This document shows positions 13,201 to 26,429 of a DNA stretch of 64,000 nt, piece after piece (position 1 is the stretch's first letter; every line of letters begins with the position of its first letter). Location: contig JAWDGP010004592.1 in assembly GCA_033675545.1 (NCBI GenBank), positions 143,501 through 207,500 on the forward strand. The letters are read 5' to 3'. The DNA is from Elysia crispata. Taxonomy: Eukaryota; Mollusca; Gastropoda; Plakobranchidae. The notes under the pieces are model-generated. The model did not search any database, was not told where the DNA came from, and worked only from the letters and a program-made list of their open reading frames with translations. Made by a program: the position numbers and the translations under genes.

Positions 13201-15226
13201 AGAGAAATGTAGATTGCATCAAAATTGTCATATAATTTGATTTTAAGAATTAGAGTTTGATACATTTAAGGTTGTAGTATTCATTCTAGGTAACTATTCA
13301 CCATTTATTAACTTGTTAATGATTAGCCCCATATTTAGACATATATGTTCATTGATAATAAGTAAAATATTTTTTTTACACTTTTCATCATACTCTTCCA
13401 AAATTTTAAGATTAAAGAAGATATAAATTCAGTTAAGATCACGAATCATGGCCGTTCTATTTGAAATAAGATCAGCCGACATTGCTTACATTAAAAATGG
13501 TGTTTTTATCTTATACTTTTGTACTTTCTCAATTTCACAGGTTGCCGACTGTGTGTGCTTGATGTCTCTGGACCACCCTGGTGCTATTCCTGTGGATACT
13601 CATGTCTGGCAAATTACCCTGAAGCACTACATGGCTAAACTGAAGTCAGCCAAATCCCTGACAGAAAAAATTTACAACGAGATAGGTAAGACTAAGACCT
13701 CAAGAGATAATCAGTGTTATAAATCAGGTCAGTGATATCATGTGTTATGAATTGTGTTTTTTCCTGTCTTTTGCTCTCCTCTCTCAGTTTCTTTCAACTT
13801 ATCTATTTTGTTGAGTTCGTATATTTTTTTCCTCTTGATCTAATCATGTACCAGTATTTAAGGTGTGGATGTACATGTAATTCCGATGTAGTTATCTGTG
13901 ACAAAATAACAATTAGGAGAAAGCCTGACAGAAAGGACCAATACTTTTTTTTTCTACTTCTGCCTGTAGGTGAATTTTATCGGGATTTATGGGGTCCATA
14001 TGCTGGATGGGCACATTCGGTAAGTATTTCATCCAATATTTTTCTCACAGATGTCTGGATGTTTCATTATTACTATTAGGATATAACATTTAAAGATCTT
14101 TTTTTTTTTTAATACAAATTTTTATTCTTTTGAATCAACCTTTGATTTTTTTCTGTATGAAGTTTGGAAACTGATGAAATTAAATAAAGGCTTTAACATA
14201 TTTGCCATTATATTATTTTTTTTTTAATCTTTGATTTAACAAATGTTTTTTTTCCATTATTAGTTTACTGCATTTCAACAGCAATCCAATACTTTAACCC
14301 CAAATGTCGCAATTGACTGAGACAATATTGCAATTTATTCTTTACTAAGATTAGCGGAGCTTTAAATCAATAGCTTTTTCCACTCACATATATGGCATAT
14401 ACAGTGGTAAATTTATCTCATTATTATTATTAGACATTCATTCAACTACAGTTTTTTGGTGGAATGTAAGAAGCAAGAGCGTTTGGAATAAATTATAGCA
14501 TAGTTTAGTTTAAAGATTTAAAAAAACCCACAGAATTAGGATAAATGGTTTTAAAAAACCCGCAAACATAATTCACAAAGTATGCTTATGACAGTTTTAT
14601 CAAAAGATATAAACCATAAGGATAAATTTTTTTTTTCCAAAATAATCAGAGTTATCAAATGATGCAAGTGACTCACATATTTGGGTTTTTTTTTAAGCAA
14701 ATTGAAACTTTTCAAAGATGCTGATCTTTAAAAATGAGCCTAGCCTGCCGGTTGCATGTCGTAATCATTGACGAGACTAGCATTTATAAGTTTAGGAACA
14801 GTCTCTTACTTCTCTCATGAAACTGACAAATTGTATACAGTGAATACAACTCTCTTCTCTCTGCCACTAACTGAAGTTTCCATATCCCTTTTTTATCCCC
14901 AACTTTTTTCTATAAAATAAAAAAAAAGAGATTTCCTTAGAAAGAGTTCCTATAGGCAGAGTATCATTCATTTTCCTCATGTTAGTACACTGTATATAAA
15001 GATCAAGAATGGTATTTTTAGGTGTTTACAATATTAATATTATGTCTATCCTCAGGTTCTTTTTACTGCAGATCTGAGACAGAACAAGGAGAGAGCAGCC
15101 CTTGTAGCCACAGACTCAAAACCCGCTGACACAAATCAAGGGAAGGCATCAATAACGAAAAGACCCTCAAGCAATACTGAAGAAAGTTCTGATAAAACCA
15201 TAAAAATGAGCAAACCAAGGAGGTAG
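10290..15226 (+). CDS. OGG1: 8-oxoguanine DNA glycosylase (N-glycosylase/DNA lyase)
   Basis: Six coding exons: 10290-10375, 11505-12189, 12721-12951, 13541-13685, 13970-14019 and 15056-15226 (TAG). All have GT-AG borders and agree in phase, giving 455 aa. The protein excises 8-oxoguanine opposite C and nicks the strand in base excision repair. Visible hallmarks are GQSFRW near residue 25, LLRQDP, CSSNNH, the helix-hairpin-helix [11 protein letters not shown] with catalytic Lys about residue 334 (human K249), PVDTHVW with catalytic Asp about 353 and His 355, and [17 protein letters not shown] at the C-terminus. The start [11 protein letters not shown] is the first ATG before GQSFRW. Oddly, it is about 110 residues longer than human OGG1 because of a charged, Ser/Lys-rich insertion in exon 2 (roughly residues 65-165) before [12 protein letters not shown]. 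The basic tail (KMSKPRR) could be a nuclear signal. Poly(A) signal AATAAA is at 15274-15279. Confidence 0.96.
12337..12530. repeat. Two-copy duplication, about 96-bp unit, in OGG1 intron 2
   Basis: TCATCTATTTCTTG followed by AGATGATACCAGTAATCAAT occurs at 12348 and again at 12444. Each copy is followed by a diverged CTTGAAATAAACTCAGTTAAG-like tail. The second copy has an inserted T-rich tract. Confidence 0.75.
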
Positions 15227-16495
15227 AAAAGCAAAACAATCCTTGACTGAAAGTTGGTTCCTATGTGACTAAAAATAAAAGTTTGTTTGTTTTTTTTTTT
15301 TCAAAAGAAAAAGTAAAAACAAAACTAGATAAGTAGATTTGCCATTTAAGGTTGTTCTGAATGATAGCATAGTTTACGAGTTTGCCTCCAAATCGCCAAT
15401 CTTGGACAGGTGGGCTCTAACACCAGTGTTGATGATTGTAAATTTGAACATTCTGTAAAGATCTGTGTAATTCTTTACTAAATTTTGTGCCCATACTCAT
15501 TGACTGTCACATGAGATTTCAGATCCATAGATACTGTGCAGCTGCCCCTTTTTTTATTCTCGCCGTGGACATTATTTTTATGATTCATAAAGTGCGACTC
15601 CTGAAAGAATCAAATATACAACCATAGCAGCTTTTCAAGAAATCATTTTATTTGTATTGTAAAATGCATAAAATGATCAAAAGAAACTGAAATATAAACC
15701 AAAGGAACGAACAACTTATCTCACATAAAATTATGGAAAGGAATGAATTTTTAGTATCTCTACAATATAGCCATATGTGCATGCAGAAATGTTCAACTCG
15801 AATCACAGTTCATGAGGCTGGATGTTAATTAAAGGAGTGTAATTTGAAAATATGCATTGACAAATTTCTTCCATCTGATATATATTTATGTCATAATGTT
15901 TCTGATACAGTGATAAGTAATTTTAAATAAGGAAACAAACACAGACTCATTTTATCCAAATCTTTATATATACATGTATATATATATATAGTTTTATTTC
16001 TGCAAAATATTTTGCTGTAAAGACACTGAACTCTTTAGGTCCTTGCTGACCATTTGCTTTTATCAAATGCAGGTAAACCATCAAATTCATGCAGAAAACA
16101 AGTTTTGCTTTTAACTCAATCAAGCTATAATCTACATGTATTTTAATGTGTTGTTGAAAGAGAGCAATCTTTAAAATGCAGATCCCTGCAAGTGCAGCTT
16201 GACATTTTCAACAGCAGGATAAATTAAACGTTATTATATATTTGATCATAATTAGTAAAGAGATAAGGTACATGGTACTGATGAAGCATGCTATCATAAA
16301 TAACTCATTAAGAAATTTTTAAAAATAAATAAATACTATTCCCTAAAATTTGGGAATCTGTACTGTATACACAACACAAAAAAAGCTAAAGACCTTTTGT
16401 TCAAATGAAGATCTTTATCTAGCTAGAGTTTTTAATGTATTTCAAATGATGTTTATAGCAGTAATAGATGCATAGTATAATGAAAACAATAACAT

Positions 16496-16775
16496 TTAAT
16501 ACTAGGTACTCCAAACCGGCCGCCGAAGGTTTTCAGCGAGTTTGGTGCGTGTAGAAGTGTATTTTAAAAAATTACGGACTTGCAAACTTGTCTTCCAACA
16601 TGTCCCCGTAACTCCGCAAAAATTAATTATTAAAAAAAATCATAGAATGCTTAAAAATTAAGTTACAGCATTAAATTTGGTATCCAAATTTTCAGAATCA
16701 CAAGATCTATCCATTTGTATGCACTTCATTTGTTCATAAGAAGAATTCCAAATTTTGGTTTGGAGTAACTATTAA
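16496..16775. mobile_element. TTAA-flanked MITE (piggyBac-like)
   Basis: The left end reads TTAATACTAGGTACTCCAAACC. The right end read in reverse is TTAATAGTTACTCCAAACC, so the TACTCCAAACC core is shared and both copies abut TTAA, the piggyBac-type target site. The element is 280 bp with no coding potential. The GC-richer segment after the left repeat (CGGCCGCCG) contrasts with its surroundings. Superfamily assignment rests only on TTAA plus the inverted ends. Confidence 0.6.
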
Positions 16776-19700
16776 CATGCTATATCTATACACCATACTT
16801 CCCCCTTGCATCCAATCAGTCTGAGATACAGCAAGGAGTAAAACACATGTTCATTGTAATAATAAATGAAATTATGATTTCTATGATTTTTTTTTGTTTT
16901 GTTTTATAAATTAAAGAATTTGAGTCTCTTTATAACAATTGAAATCTATAACACACAATCATTTTGCTGTTTTTTTTTTTCTTTCTTTTTCTGAATCAGA
17001 AGGTGGTTTTTAAGTTTATTTAGCATGTTTATAGCTGAGAAAGGGAATGTGAAATGACTGTGCTTACTGTAATGTGAAACAGGTAAAAAAAAAAATTAGA
17101 GATTGCTGAATTGATCATAATGTTAACATTTATGTTGTAAAAACATTTATCATTTAATATTAGACTCAAAAATTTCTTACTGATTTAGCACTCAGCAAGC
17201 AACTTCCTGCACATTTGCTTATCACAGGCTGTATAGTGTTACTACAAATACACCTTTTTTTTTTATTTATTAATTATTAATTCATTTTTTTACGGATCGG
17301 TACAAGTTAAAACCAACAGCTTAACCCTTTTCAATCATGATATCCTATGCAAATTTGGTAACTGAATAAATTCTTTCTAATACAAAGACGGAATTGAGAT
17401 TAGATGGCTTTATTTAAGACTTTAACCATTCGGCAGCTCTATTCTACAGCAAGATATGAATAACAACTATTTAAACAGTTCAAGAGCTAGAATTTTCAAA
17501 TGAGCTTATAGCAATCATTTTTTTTTTTTTGAAATTGAATCATGGTACAGCATGAAATGCACACAGAATTCAGCATTTATATAACAAACAGAAATGGAAA
17601 AAAGAAGTACATGTAAAATACACATGTTGGTAAAATAAATAAATCAAATAGTGGACGTTCTATAATCATTTAAATGCAAAAAAACTGTCTTGGGAAAGGA
17701 ACAGAATTTTTTTAGCACCAGTTGAATGGAATGTGCTTCATGTCATACTATGCTTGAGCTTTCACCTTTTCTTTTTACTTGCAGACATATTCAAACAAGC
17801 AACAGACATTCTTTACTCCAAAGTTTGAGTGTTTAATAATAAGCGAATCTACTGTTCAAATTACCAAAACTTTAAATCAAAAGGTGGTTTCAATTATTTA
17901 AGAATTAGGCACCAGGACTTCAATCCTTGAAATCAATTTATTTTTAAAAACGTGAAAATTCAACTTGAAATCGCATCAATTCAAGTACAAAAAAGTTAGG
18001 TTTAAACATGAATTTCTTCATTAATTTTCATTTATAACAATACAAGAAAAGAGTATTGAAATTAACTGATCTGTGACCCATAAAGTGAATGGTGTTCAGA
18101 CAATAAGGAACCAAGAAAAACTTTTTTTTTTAAAACCAATACCAATAGATTTAAAAAAGGAAAAAAATGAAAGATATACTGACTCGATTCCACTACACAT
18201 TTGTCCAATGTCATGTACGCTTTTTTCCTTCCACCTATTCAATGACATCGAAGGTAAGTATTAGAATGACAGCAATCCTAAATAAATCTGAGCTACAAGT
18301 TTTTGGCAAATCAGATGCATGAAATAAATGAACAAAAAAATTTCCTTTCTGGGCAACTCTTCATTGAAATGTACAAAATTATTCCAGTTCACGAATTATC
18401 TTGTAGAATGAGATATAAAAAAAAATTCCCAAGCTGGGTAGTTCAGCAAAGACTTACTACAAGTCCACCTGAATATTCCACTTGTAAAATTATTGATGAT
18501 GGCATAATATTGCTGATCAGAGTTTTCAATTACTCATTATAATATGCACATGTCAGTTGTGCAAATGTATGGTATAAAGATAATAGACTTTTTTTTAAAA
18601 ATTTTTAATTCTATTCAATCTCAATGATAATCTGTCATTCTGTGAAATTGCAACATGGATACAGGTACAATAGTGAAATTTAGTTAGTTTTTCATTATCC
18701 TTCTTTCTTTTATTTCCCTTAGCAAATAAAAATGCTCTGCTAGATAAAAAAAAAATAATTTAATCAGCATTCACGCAGACAATTATTAATCATAAAAAAA
18801 TTGATCCTTTTGTTTAAAAAAAAAACGGAATAAAATTTGTAATATATTGACAAACAAATAATACACAATCCAGGTTCTATTCAATACTTGGTACAAACTA
18901 CAAGTTATAACTTGCTTAAAACTTAGCTACAGACATAAACAATTTTCAAAAAAGGCTTACAGCCTTCTGTAGTGGTTACAAAAATCAAAGACCTATGCCA
19001 TCGAGTTAATCATTAAAAACATTTATTGAAGGTGGCGGCAAATTTACATTTCCTGTATTATGATATGGATTATTTTTATATAAAAAAAAAAGTGAGCGAC
19101 TATATAGAGAGGTTTAATCATCATTCAAAACATCTTGAATTTGGGGCAAGATCACAAGGAGATTCCGAGACAATTTTTCATTCACCAGTTCTTTGATATA
19201 TATGATTTTCAACACAGTCAACAAATGAAGCACAACGATTTCATATGTAGACCTTGAACATTTCAAAAAGTTTATGGATACAAATACATTTAATTACATG
19301 TACACATTTGCCAGCTATAATATTTGAAAAACAAATTGTTGACAAACAGTGATAGGCAGAAAGTAAAAGTGCTATTCACTTACATCCACTATTAGGAGTA
19401 GGGGAACAACAGATTACAAGATAATTTAAAGGCAAAATAATGATAGAGATTGGTCTGGACCTAAAACAATAAAAAATAAACAGCTTAAGCACAGAAAAAA
19501 TGCATCGTCTTAATGAATTTTGACTTACAGGGAATGCAATTTCACTAAGAGTTATGTTAGAAGTTGGAAGTCATGAACTCGCACATAGGTGTGAAATTTG
19601 AAGTAAAAAATGGAAACATAAAACGTGAAGATGATTTAACATTTTACTGTAAATTATCTGGTTCTGCCTAGATCTTCAAAATTCTTTTGATTATTGAACA

Positions 19701-19830
19701 AAACTTGCGACTTCCAACAAAATGGCATAACTCTTTGCTAGATCGCATTCCCTATTATGGCAATAGATGTCAGATTAAATAAGCACTTGGGTGTTGATGG
19801 ATATATTTATTTATATATATTGTAAAAATA

Positions 19831-20276
19831 CAGTGGAAACCTCATAATTCGAATTGTAAGGGAATGAATTAAATCTTCAAATTAAGAGAATTCCGTTTAC
19901 GAAACAGATGCTTAATTGAGCCTATGACTCATTGAATGGGTGTGTTCTATCCCTGCAACAAGCAACTCTCCCAGATTGCTACCAGTATCTGTGTTGCTAC
20001 ATGTACTGGCACTTCTGTCACAGTGTGTCAGCTCCTTCCTACTCCTCGGGCAGTGATTGGCATTGCTTGCTGCTTGAGAGACACACATTCAGTACTTTTT
20101 GTAATGCCTTATGGCGTGGCATCCAGTTCGAATTAAGAGAATTGAACCAGAAAGACTTCAAAATAGGAGTCCGATTCTAAGAAAGCCAAAGAGAAAAAAA
20201 AATAACTTGTCCTCTTGCAAAATTCCGTTTATGAGAAATTCGAATAATCAGACTTCAATTTTTGAGGCTTCCACTG
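19831..20276. mobile_element. TA-flanked inverted-repeat MITE (pogo/Tigger-like)
   Basis: CAGTGGAAACCTCATAATTCG at the left is matched by the reverse complement of the right end, CAGTGGAAGCCTCAAAAATTG. There is one mismatch in the first 14 bases, and AATTCGAAT-like inner motifs recur. TA flanks both sides (19829-19830 and 20277-20278). It is 446 bp with no transposase domain. The terminal sequence differs from the element at 704, so this is a separate family. Confidence 0.78.
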
Positions 20277-23200
20277 TATGATGCCTAGAACAAAGCTAAG
20301 AGGAAGGCCAAATTTATTGGCGGTACCGGGTAATTTAAATACAAAGTTTTACAGGATCAAAATGAACCAAAAGCTTCATGTGAATTTTAAGTAAGCATTG
20401 ACTCTCAACTCTCAGGGAGAGCAAAAAGTAAAAAAATCTAACAGCCATTTTCAACCCAAACTAAGGCAATTTCAGTCAAAATCACACATTTAATTATGTA
20501 AAACTCTTGCAGACCAAGGATGAGTGGCTTTTAAGCACACATTCTGTTTCATTTTTCTTTCTTTTTTTTTTTGAACAAAACCAGGATAGTACTGTAGCCT
20601 CTGAGGGTCATTATTCGTACTGCAATCTGGCATCTGATTTAATTTATGTCCCAGAAAAGCCAGCAACTTGATGGTTGATAAACCTGGAATTCTACGATTA
20701 GAAATAGGCTTCCCACATACAGGCTTGCGTATAGTTACAAAAAATCTGTAAACACTACGGAAAAAATTCACCCATAACAGAAAAAGATAGCAGTTAAAAA
20801 TTTTTGTGTGATTTAGATCTATTTTTTTATACAGTTAAAAAGAAATCCTCTCAATGAGATCCTTCAACTGAGACACGGAAGTTGAGAATTTAAATCTGAA
20901 TTCTTTCTTTCAGAGGTAAGTTGTTATTATTAACATATTTATATAAATTAATAAATCTCTGTTTTTCCTGTTGTTGGTTTTTTTTCCATTAGTGGGATGT
21001 TACAGAAAAAAATTATGTTTGCTACAGATTTTCAAATTTTGAAGTAGGCAAATCTGCACATATCAATCATCACTTACAAAAGGAATAGTAGGAACATTCA
21101 GTAAAGCAATTTTTAGTGTATAAAAAGATAAAAACAAGAGGAAAGTAACATACATATTCTTGAATGCAAGTTAAGACAAAATTGAAGAAAAGAATTAAAT
21201 TCAATCAAAAAATCAAAAAATTTAAAAGGCACAGTGGAATTGCACAAAACTATGCGAAAAATTATAATTGGTTGCACTGGTTTTGTCATGGCATGTGATC
21301 ATTTTCAAACACTCCTTGCAGAGGATTCGCTCTGATTTCTTCCCATCAGAAATTTTCAATACTAATGTTAAAAAAAAAACCAAAAAACATGGCTGTTTTC
21401 AGATATTTCATATTTCACTGGACCTTTAGTACAAAAATATCCAAATTTTCAAATATTCATAAAAATAGCCATTTAAAAAAAAACTCCAAGGCAAAAAAAT
21501 TTAAATGAAAGTAGACCTGACAGAGAGCAGTGGAGAATGGACAGCCTTCACCCACAGCTAAAGCTTCAATATCTGACCATCCTGCCACTACACAATCAAG
21601 TCAAGTAAGTTATGTGGTCATATACAGTGTATTATATTTTAAAGTATGAAATGTATCCAACTCCACTGATGACTGAATTTCTTAGGTGACCAAAAGAGGA
21701 TTTTCAACACGATAATTTAGTACACATATGATAATGGACATTAAAATGTAATAAACAAAAAATGCCACATTAAGAGGAAAGAGATGTTAATGCAAATAAT
21801 ATTCTTTAAAGTTGCCACCTCAGCCATAAACATTTCTTTTACTTAAGTGACCTTAATATTATTAATAATAACAGAAACAAATTTTAAACTGAGACAACAG
21901 GGCCAACTTAAATTTTTTTTTCTTTTTAATAGTTGATGATAGCATTCAAAATTTTTCTATCTTATTTAGAGAAGCGAAATTTAGAATTAAAAATGGGTCT
22001 TTAGCTTACTGTTCTAGCTAGTCGCCTACTTTATCCAGTGCTATAGAGAAGTACACAAATAAACAATACCATCACAACCTAAAATACAAATACCACAGTT
22101 TATATGGGCTGAATAAATCAAATACACTTGGGAAGATATAATTCTTGAATTCATTTTAAGATTATACAGCACTTAGTGCATGTTTTGCCCACAACAAAAA
22201 ATTGAAAAGAACATGGTCAAAATAACCTCTAGCAATTAAAACACTGAACTGATTTAAATGACTAATTTTAAGTATTTTTATTCATATTTTGTATTGACAA
22301 CAGCAATGCAAGTATCTATAAATGCGGGATTGCACAGACTTTGGCCTTCTACAGATCTGTCAATGAACATTCAGAGCAGTATCTTGACAATGATATTTCA
22401 AAACACAGCTAACTGTCCTCACTAACAAATCTTGCCTGTACCCACAGAAATAAACCTTGCTTCTTACAAAGGATCCACAGTGCATATAAAAATGGATCTC
22501 TATTTATATGACAAAATAAAATGATATGATATGCCAAACAAGAGCATTTCTGTTGCCATAAATTTCTAAAATACTTCATAGTAAACTCGTATTTATAAGA
22601 AAATATTGTATAGTTTGCAATCTGGCACCTGTATGCCATAACTATACAAAGAACAGAAGTTTGTCGAGAGGGAAGCCGAGTGCTACACACTTCAATGTGC
22701 TAGATATCTCTATCTGCATCTTATTCTTCAAGACTCATAACAATGACATTAATCCTTATAATTTGGAACAAAAAAAAAATCTCTGTTATTGAATAACATC
22801 ATCACCAAACTAGATTTTGATGTTAAACTTCACTAGGCTCTGATGCCATGGTGGCTTCACATCTATGGAAATTTTGATGTCTTTAGGGTTTTTTTTCCTT
22901 TTTACCCCCATATATTTCTAAATTTTGTTTTACTAAATATATGCCTCAAACTAAAAAAAAAAAAGCTATACATTTTTCATGTTATTGCAAACTTCAGTCA
23001 TTGGGAATGATTTCGTTTGCTGAAATAAACTTAGGGACATCACACCTACATTCTTTATTGATAGTTTCATGGTTGTCTTTGTTTATATAAATGTTTATCT
23101 TGTCGTAATCGTAGATCGAAAACCTGATAATTTCAAATTATACCTGAGCAGTAAAAATCACCTATATAGCCAATTTCCTTGATAGGACTACTATTAAAGC

Positions 23201-23607
23201 AGCTAACTCAGAAAATGGAAAAGAATATTTAGGACAATACAATCAAGGATATATCAATCCTTGTGAGAACCAGGTAGACCATCACCGTAATAGTTGTAGG
23301 AAGGTTGTAGTTTTGTGAACTGACAAAACTAAAGGGCAGCCGTGATGACATCAGATACAAATCTTTACACTGACTAGCAAAAAATATATTTATTGCCAAA
23401 ATTACCTTTTTCTAAACTTCATAATATCTTAGATGAAGAATACTGATTTGGACAAGAACATTCTTTTTTTAATTTAAATTGTACCCGCATTAAAAAAAAA
23501 ATATTAAAGAGCTTCAAAGAAAAGACTAACAGAACACAAAATTCATAGATATTGAGCAGATGACCTGGTTTTGCAACACAAACATGAATTCACTCATTGT
23601 TGAACTC

Positions 23608-25005
23608 TCAGACATAGATATTCATAACTTTTGTGATTCTTGTTCGACATAAAGGGCAAGTCCTCCGCCCGGGAATCCTTGAACGCACGATCTGATCGGC
23701 ACACACAACACACATGCACAGATGTCGACAAGGCAGTACAAGAACACATTTGATCTCATCTTGACACACCACACATTTCCTTTTGTCTCTTTCTCGCTCC
23801 ATCTCCCTGCTGAAGTCCTCTGGACAATTCAACGTACCTAACTTGTCTGCTTGCCTTGCAGGAGTAGAAGATCGACTCCGCAAACTGTAGTGCTGGTCTA
23901 AAGGGGGAAGTTGAACTTCAATGTCATGCTCACTAGATCCCGTAGAGAAAGTTTGAGAATTGTGTGAGTTGACAGAATCTACATCACTATCGTCGTCATC
24001 ATCATCCCCAGAGTTCTCAGATTCTACAGTATATTCATCAGTCTCATTTGCATCATCATCACCATTGTCTTCGTTGTCTGAAACATCATTATCACTGGTA
24101 TCTGAGTTATCAACCTGGTCATGCTCAGCTCCTTCTATGTTGATATCATTCAGCCATGGAGGTTGAACATCCCTCTCTTCCTCATCAGGACCATATATAT
24201 CCTCAAAATCACTTTCAAATCCACGATCAACATGCCAAGGATTAGCACCTGGAGCTCTTTGACGCCTCCTCCTCATTCTCCGAGAAAACAATGGCAGGCT
24301 TCGGCAGGAGAAGAAACGGATAAAATTGGACAGAGTTAAATAAATCAGACAGAGCATGACGATGCCGAGGTAGGTCTCTTTGGTCGTGGCTGTCAAAACG
24401 CCAGCAACACTCTCCACAAGTCGATTCCATGTCCTCTCTGCACTTTGTGAAAGGAATGTTGGAAAGTAGGCCACAGAGGACAAAAGAAAACCTAGGCCAT
24501 ACCATAATGTATTGATGAACCTAACACAGACGGCACCTAGGCTTGCCACAAGCAAAAACACAGAGCTCCATGCTGCAACTATAAAACTTATACTATGACT
24601 AGCACCAGCTGAAAATAGATTGTACATATCCAGTACAGTACTTCTTATAAACATGAAACTACTTATCATGAAGTCACTGACAGCCACACAGGCAGAATTT
24701 GCATTTAGATACACTGAACTGGCAAACTTATAAACAAAAGTGGCCAGCTTTAGTGTAACCAAGCAAACAGACTCTAGATATAGGTAGATCTCTGTAACAA
24801 AACCAACAACATAAAACCAAATGGTAGAAAGAGCCAACTTTACAACTTCAGCATAATAGTTGATAACAGAGACAGACCAAGCCAAGTGCTGACTAACAGC
24901 TGATACAAACTGGTAGTTAAGGTTGAAAATCCACTTTGCTGCATTGCCTACGGTCTGTATTATGTAAGTCAAAGCAATAATACCAGCATAGACACTATCC
25001 AGCAT
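23608..25005 (-). CDS. RNF26: RNF26-like multi-pass membrane RING finger E3 ubiquitin ligase
   Basis: A single uninterrupted coding exon of 465 aa starts with MLDSVYAGII. An acceptor (TTTTTTCACAG) at 25016 shows that the 5' UTR is spliced. Residues 1-235 are hydrophobic with several predicted membrane segments. They are followed by a basic stretch (RRMRRRRQR), a long Asp/Glu/Ser-rich region (about 265-345) and a C-terminal RING near 410-456: CVVCQDEI, LPCRHLCMC, CADQI, CPLC. The protein ends MNIYV. The arrangement, the CRHLCxC form of the RING and the terminal NIYV (NVYL in human) match RNF26, an ER-membrane ligase that positions endosomes and modulates STING in mammals. The acidic linker is longer than in human. 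Role in this organism is inferred from the family. Confidence 0.87.
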   Translation of the reverse strand: MLDSVYAGIIALTYIIQTVGNAAKWIFNLNYQFVSAVSQHLAWSVSVINYYAEVVKLALSTIWFYVVGFVTEIYLYLESVCLVTLKLATFVYKFASSVYLNANSACVAVSDFMISSFMFIRSTVLDMYNLFSAGASHSISFIVAAWSSVFLLVASLGAVCVRFINTLWYGLGFLLSSVAYFPTFLSQSAERTWNRLVESVAGVLTATTKETYLGIVMLCLIYLTLSNFIRFFSCRSLPLFSRRMRRRRQRAPGANPWHVDRGFESDFEDIYGPDEEERDVQPPWLNDINIEGAEHDQVDNSDTSDNDVSDNEDNGDDDANETDEYTVESENSGDDDDDDSDVDSVNSHNSQTFSTGSSEHDIEVQLPPLDQHYSLRSRSSTPARQADKLGTLNCPEDFSREMERERDKRKCVVCQDEIKCVLVLPCRHLCMCVVCADQIVRSRIPGRRTCPLCRTRITKVMNIYV

Positions 25006-26429
25006 TTTTCTAGACCTGTGAAAAAAGGGAAGGGCAAAATTTACATGTAATGATGCATTAGATGTAATGATTCTTTTTCTTAATTCTTATACCGTTAAAA
25101 AGAAAAGTAAAGGGCGTTAACCTTTTCAAACGTTATCCCAATTTTTCTTATTAAACCATACAATCTGCAGTTTATCTCGAATCGTAACTATTTTGAAAAC
25201 TTACTTAATTTAAAGCTGTTCTTTTTGTAAATTACAGTTTTGGAAAAGCTTCCTTGATTACATATACTTTATTGTGCTTGCGAACTAATAATTTAGTATG
25301 TTATATTTTTATTTCACCCAATTGCAATGTATACTGCAAATAGAATGTTACGATCTAGCTCATCACGTAATTATGTAAATTACAACTTAAGTTTATCGTA
25401 TTTAATCACACTCAATGAATACTCACTCATAGGTTTATTCTTACAGTATCTTGTAATGTCAATTTTACTCCGTCAAAATCTACAGTGAGAAAAATTAAAG
25501 ATCCTACAGAATACAGATTTACCAAACTGCCATCTGCATAGGAAATTGGTTCTATGCTACATAGAGCATTCATCAAAGTTTTAGTTGTTAGAAATTTTTG
25601 TTCACTTGAGGTACCCGGTACAGCAACGCTTAAATTCTTGAAATCCAATACACATAGTTATGTTATCTTTACTAGACTAGTACCCAAATTTTGGTACCAT
25701 TCCCATATGTAAAATGGTAACCCAGGACTACTACCCAATCTCTTGATACCATTCCTATAAATATAAAATGATAACCTTTGACATTCTTTAATGGTGAGCC
25801 TCCTCAGACAATTATATCTATAAGACTATACAAAGAAATTGCTACGGTGGAACACAATGAGATTGAACACGGATCCCTCAAACTCTTCTGTTTTCCTCTT
25901 TTGATTCTCTCTTTATTCCCTTCTTATTTCTATGTTTTTGTCAAACTTGTTGAAGTTATATCACTTTTTCTTTGAACAATCAGTCCTCAGTTACAGAAAG
26001 AAAATCTTCGCCTCTTAAGAAATTTGACAGACTGAGACTTTCAACCCATTCGCAGATCTGAAATTCCGATCAAGTGTACTACACAGCTGTTGTTATTCTT
26101 CAAACAAGCACGCCTAACCTCTCCCTTTCACTGTGTAGACAGTGGACAGGCAGCCTAGCCTTTTATCCCTAGTCGCCAGCACGAGAGAGACACCCTCTAC
26201 CGCCCCACCTTACTGTAGCTTAGTCCAGTGCACACAATGCCAGTTGTCTGTCTCTGCCTGGGTTAGGTTTACCTGTCACTAAGACTTCAAAGGGGCCATT
26301 TGTAACCAAGATTTGCTTGTTCCACGTGTACAAGACATGGGTAAAGATGACATTTGTATGGACCCACCCCTTGCTTAATCAATCAATACATGGGGTGAAG
26401 AAAAAAAGCTGGTGGGACCGACCTCTTTA

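Larger units (their letters stand above)
15227..23607. other. 8.4-kb noncoding interval between convergent OGG1 and RNF26-like genes
   Basis: No exon with recognisable similarity or good splice-framed coding potential was seen on either strand. The OGG1 3' UTR probably ends soon after AATAAA at 15274. On the minus strand an AATAAA (TTTATT at 15647-15652) lies just beyond it, so the RNF26-like transcript could in principle extend through most of this stretch as a very long 3' UTR. That is inference only. Two MITE-like elements (16496-16775 and 19831-20276) sit inside. The rest is AT-rich unique sequence with many A and T runs. Confidence 0.5.

Noticed and set aside
23960..24166. Plus-strand Ser-rich frame
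   Set aside because: It is antisense to the Asp/Glu-rich coding region of the RNF26-like protein.
25427..25648. 73-codon minus-strand frame upstream of the RNF26-like gene
   Set aside because: It begins at a TTG, has no ATG or acceptor, and shows no similarity. It might be 5' UTR, but coding status is unsupported.
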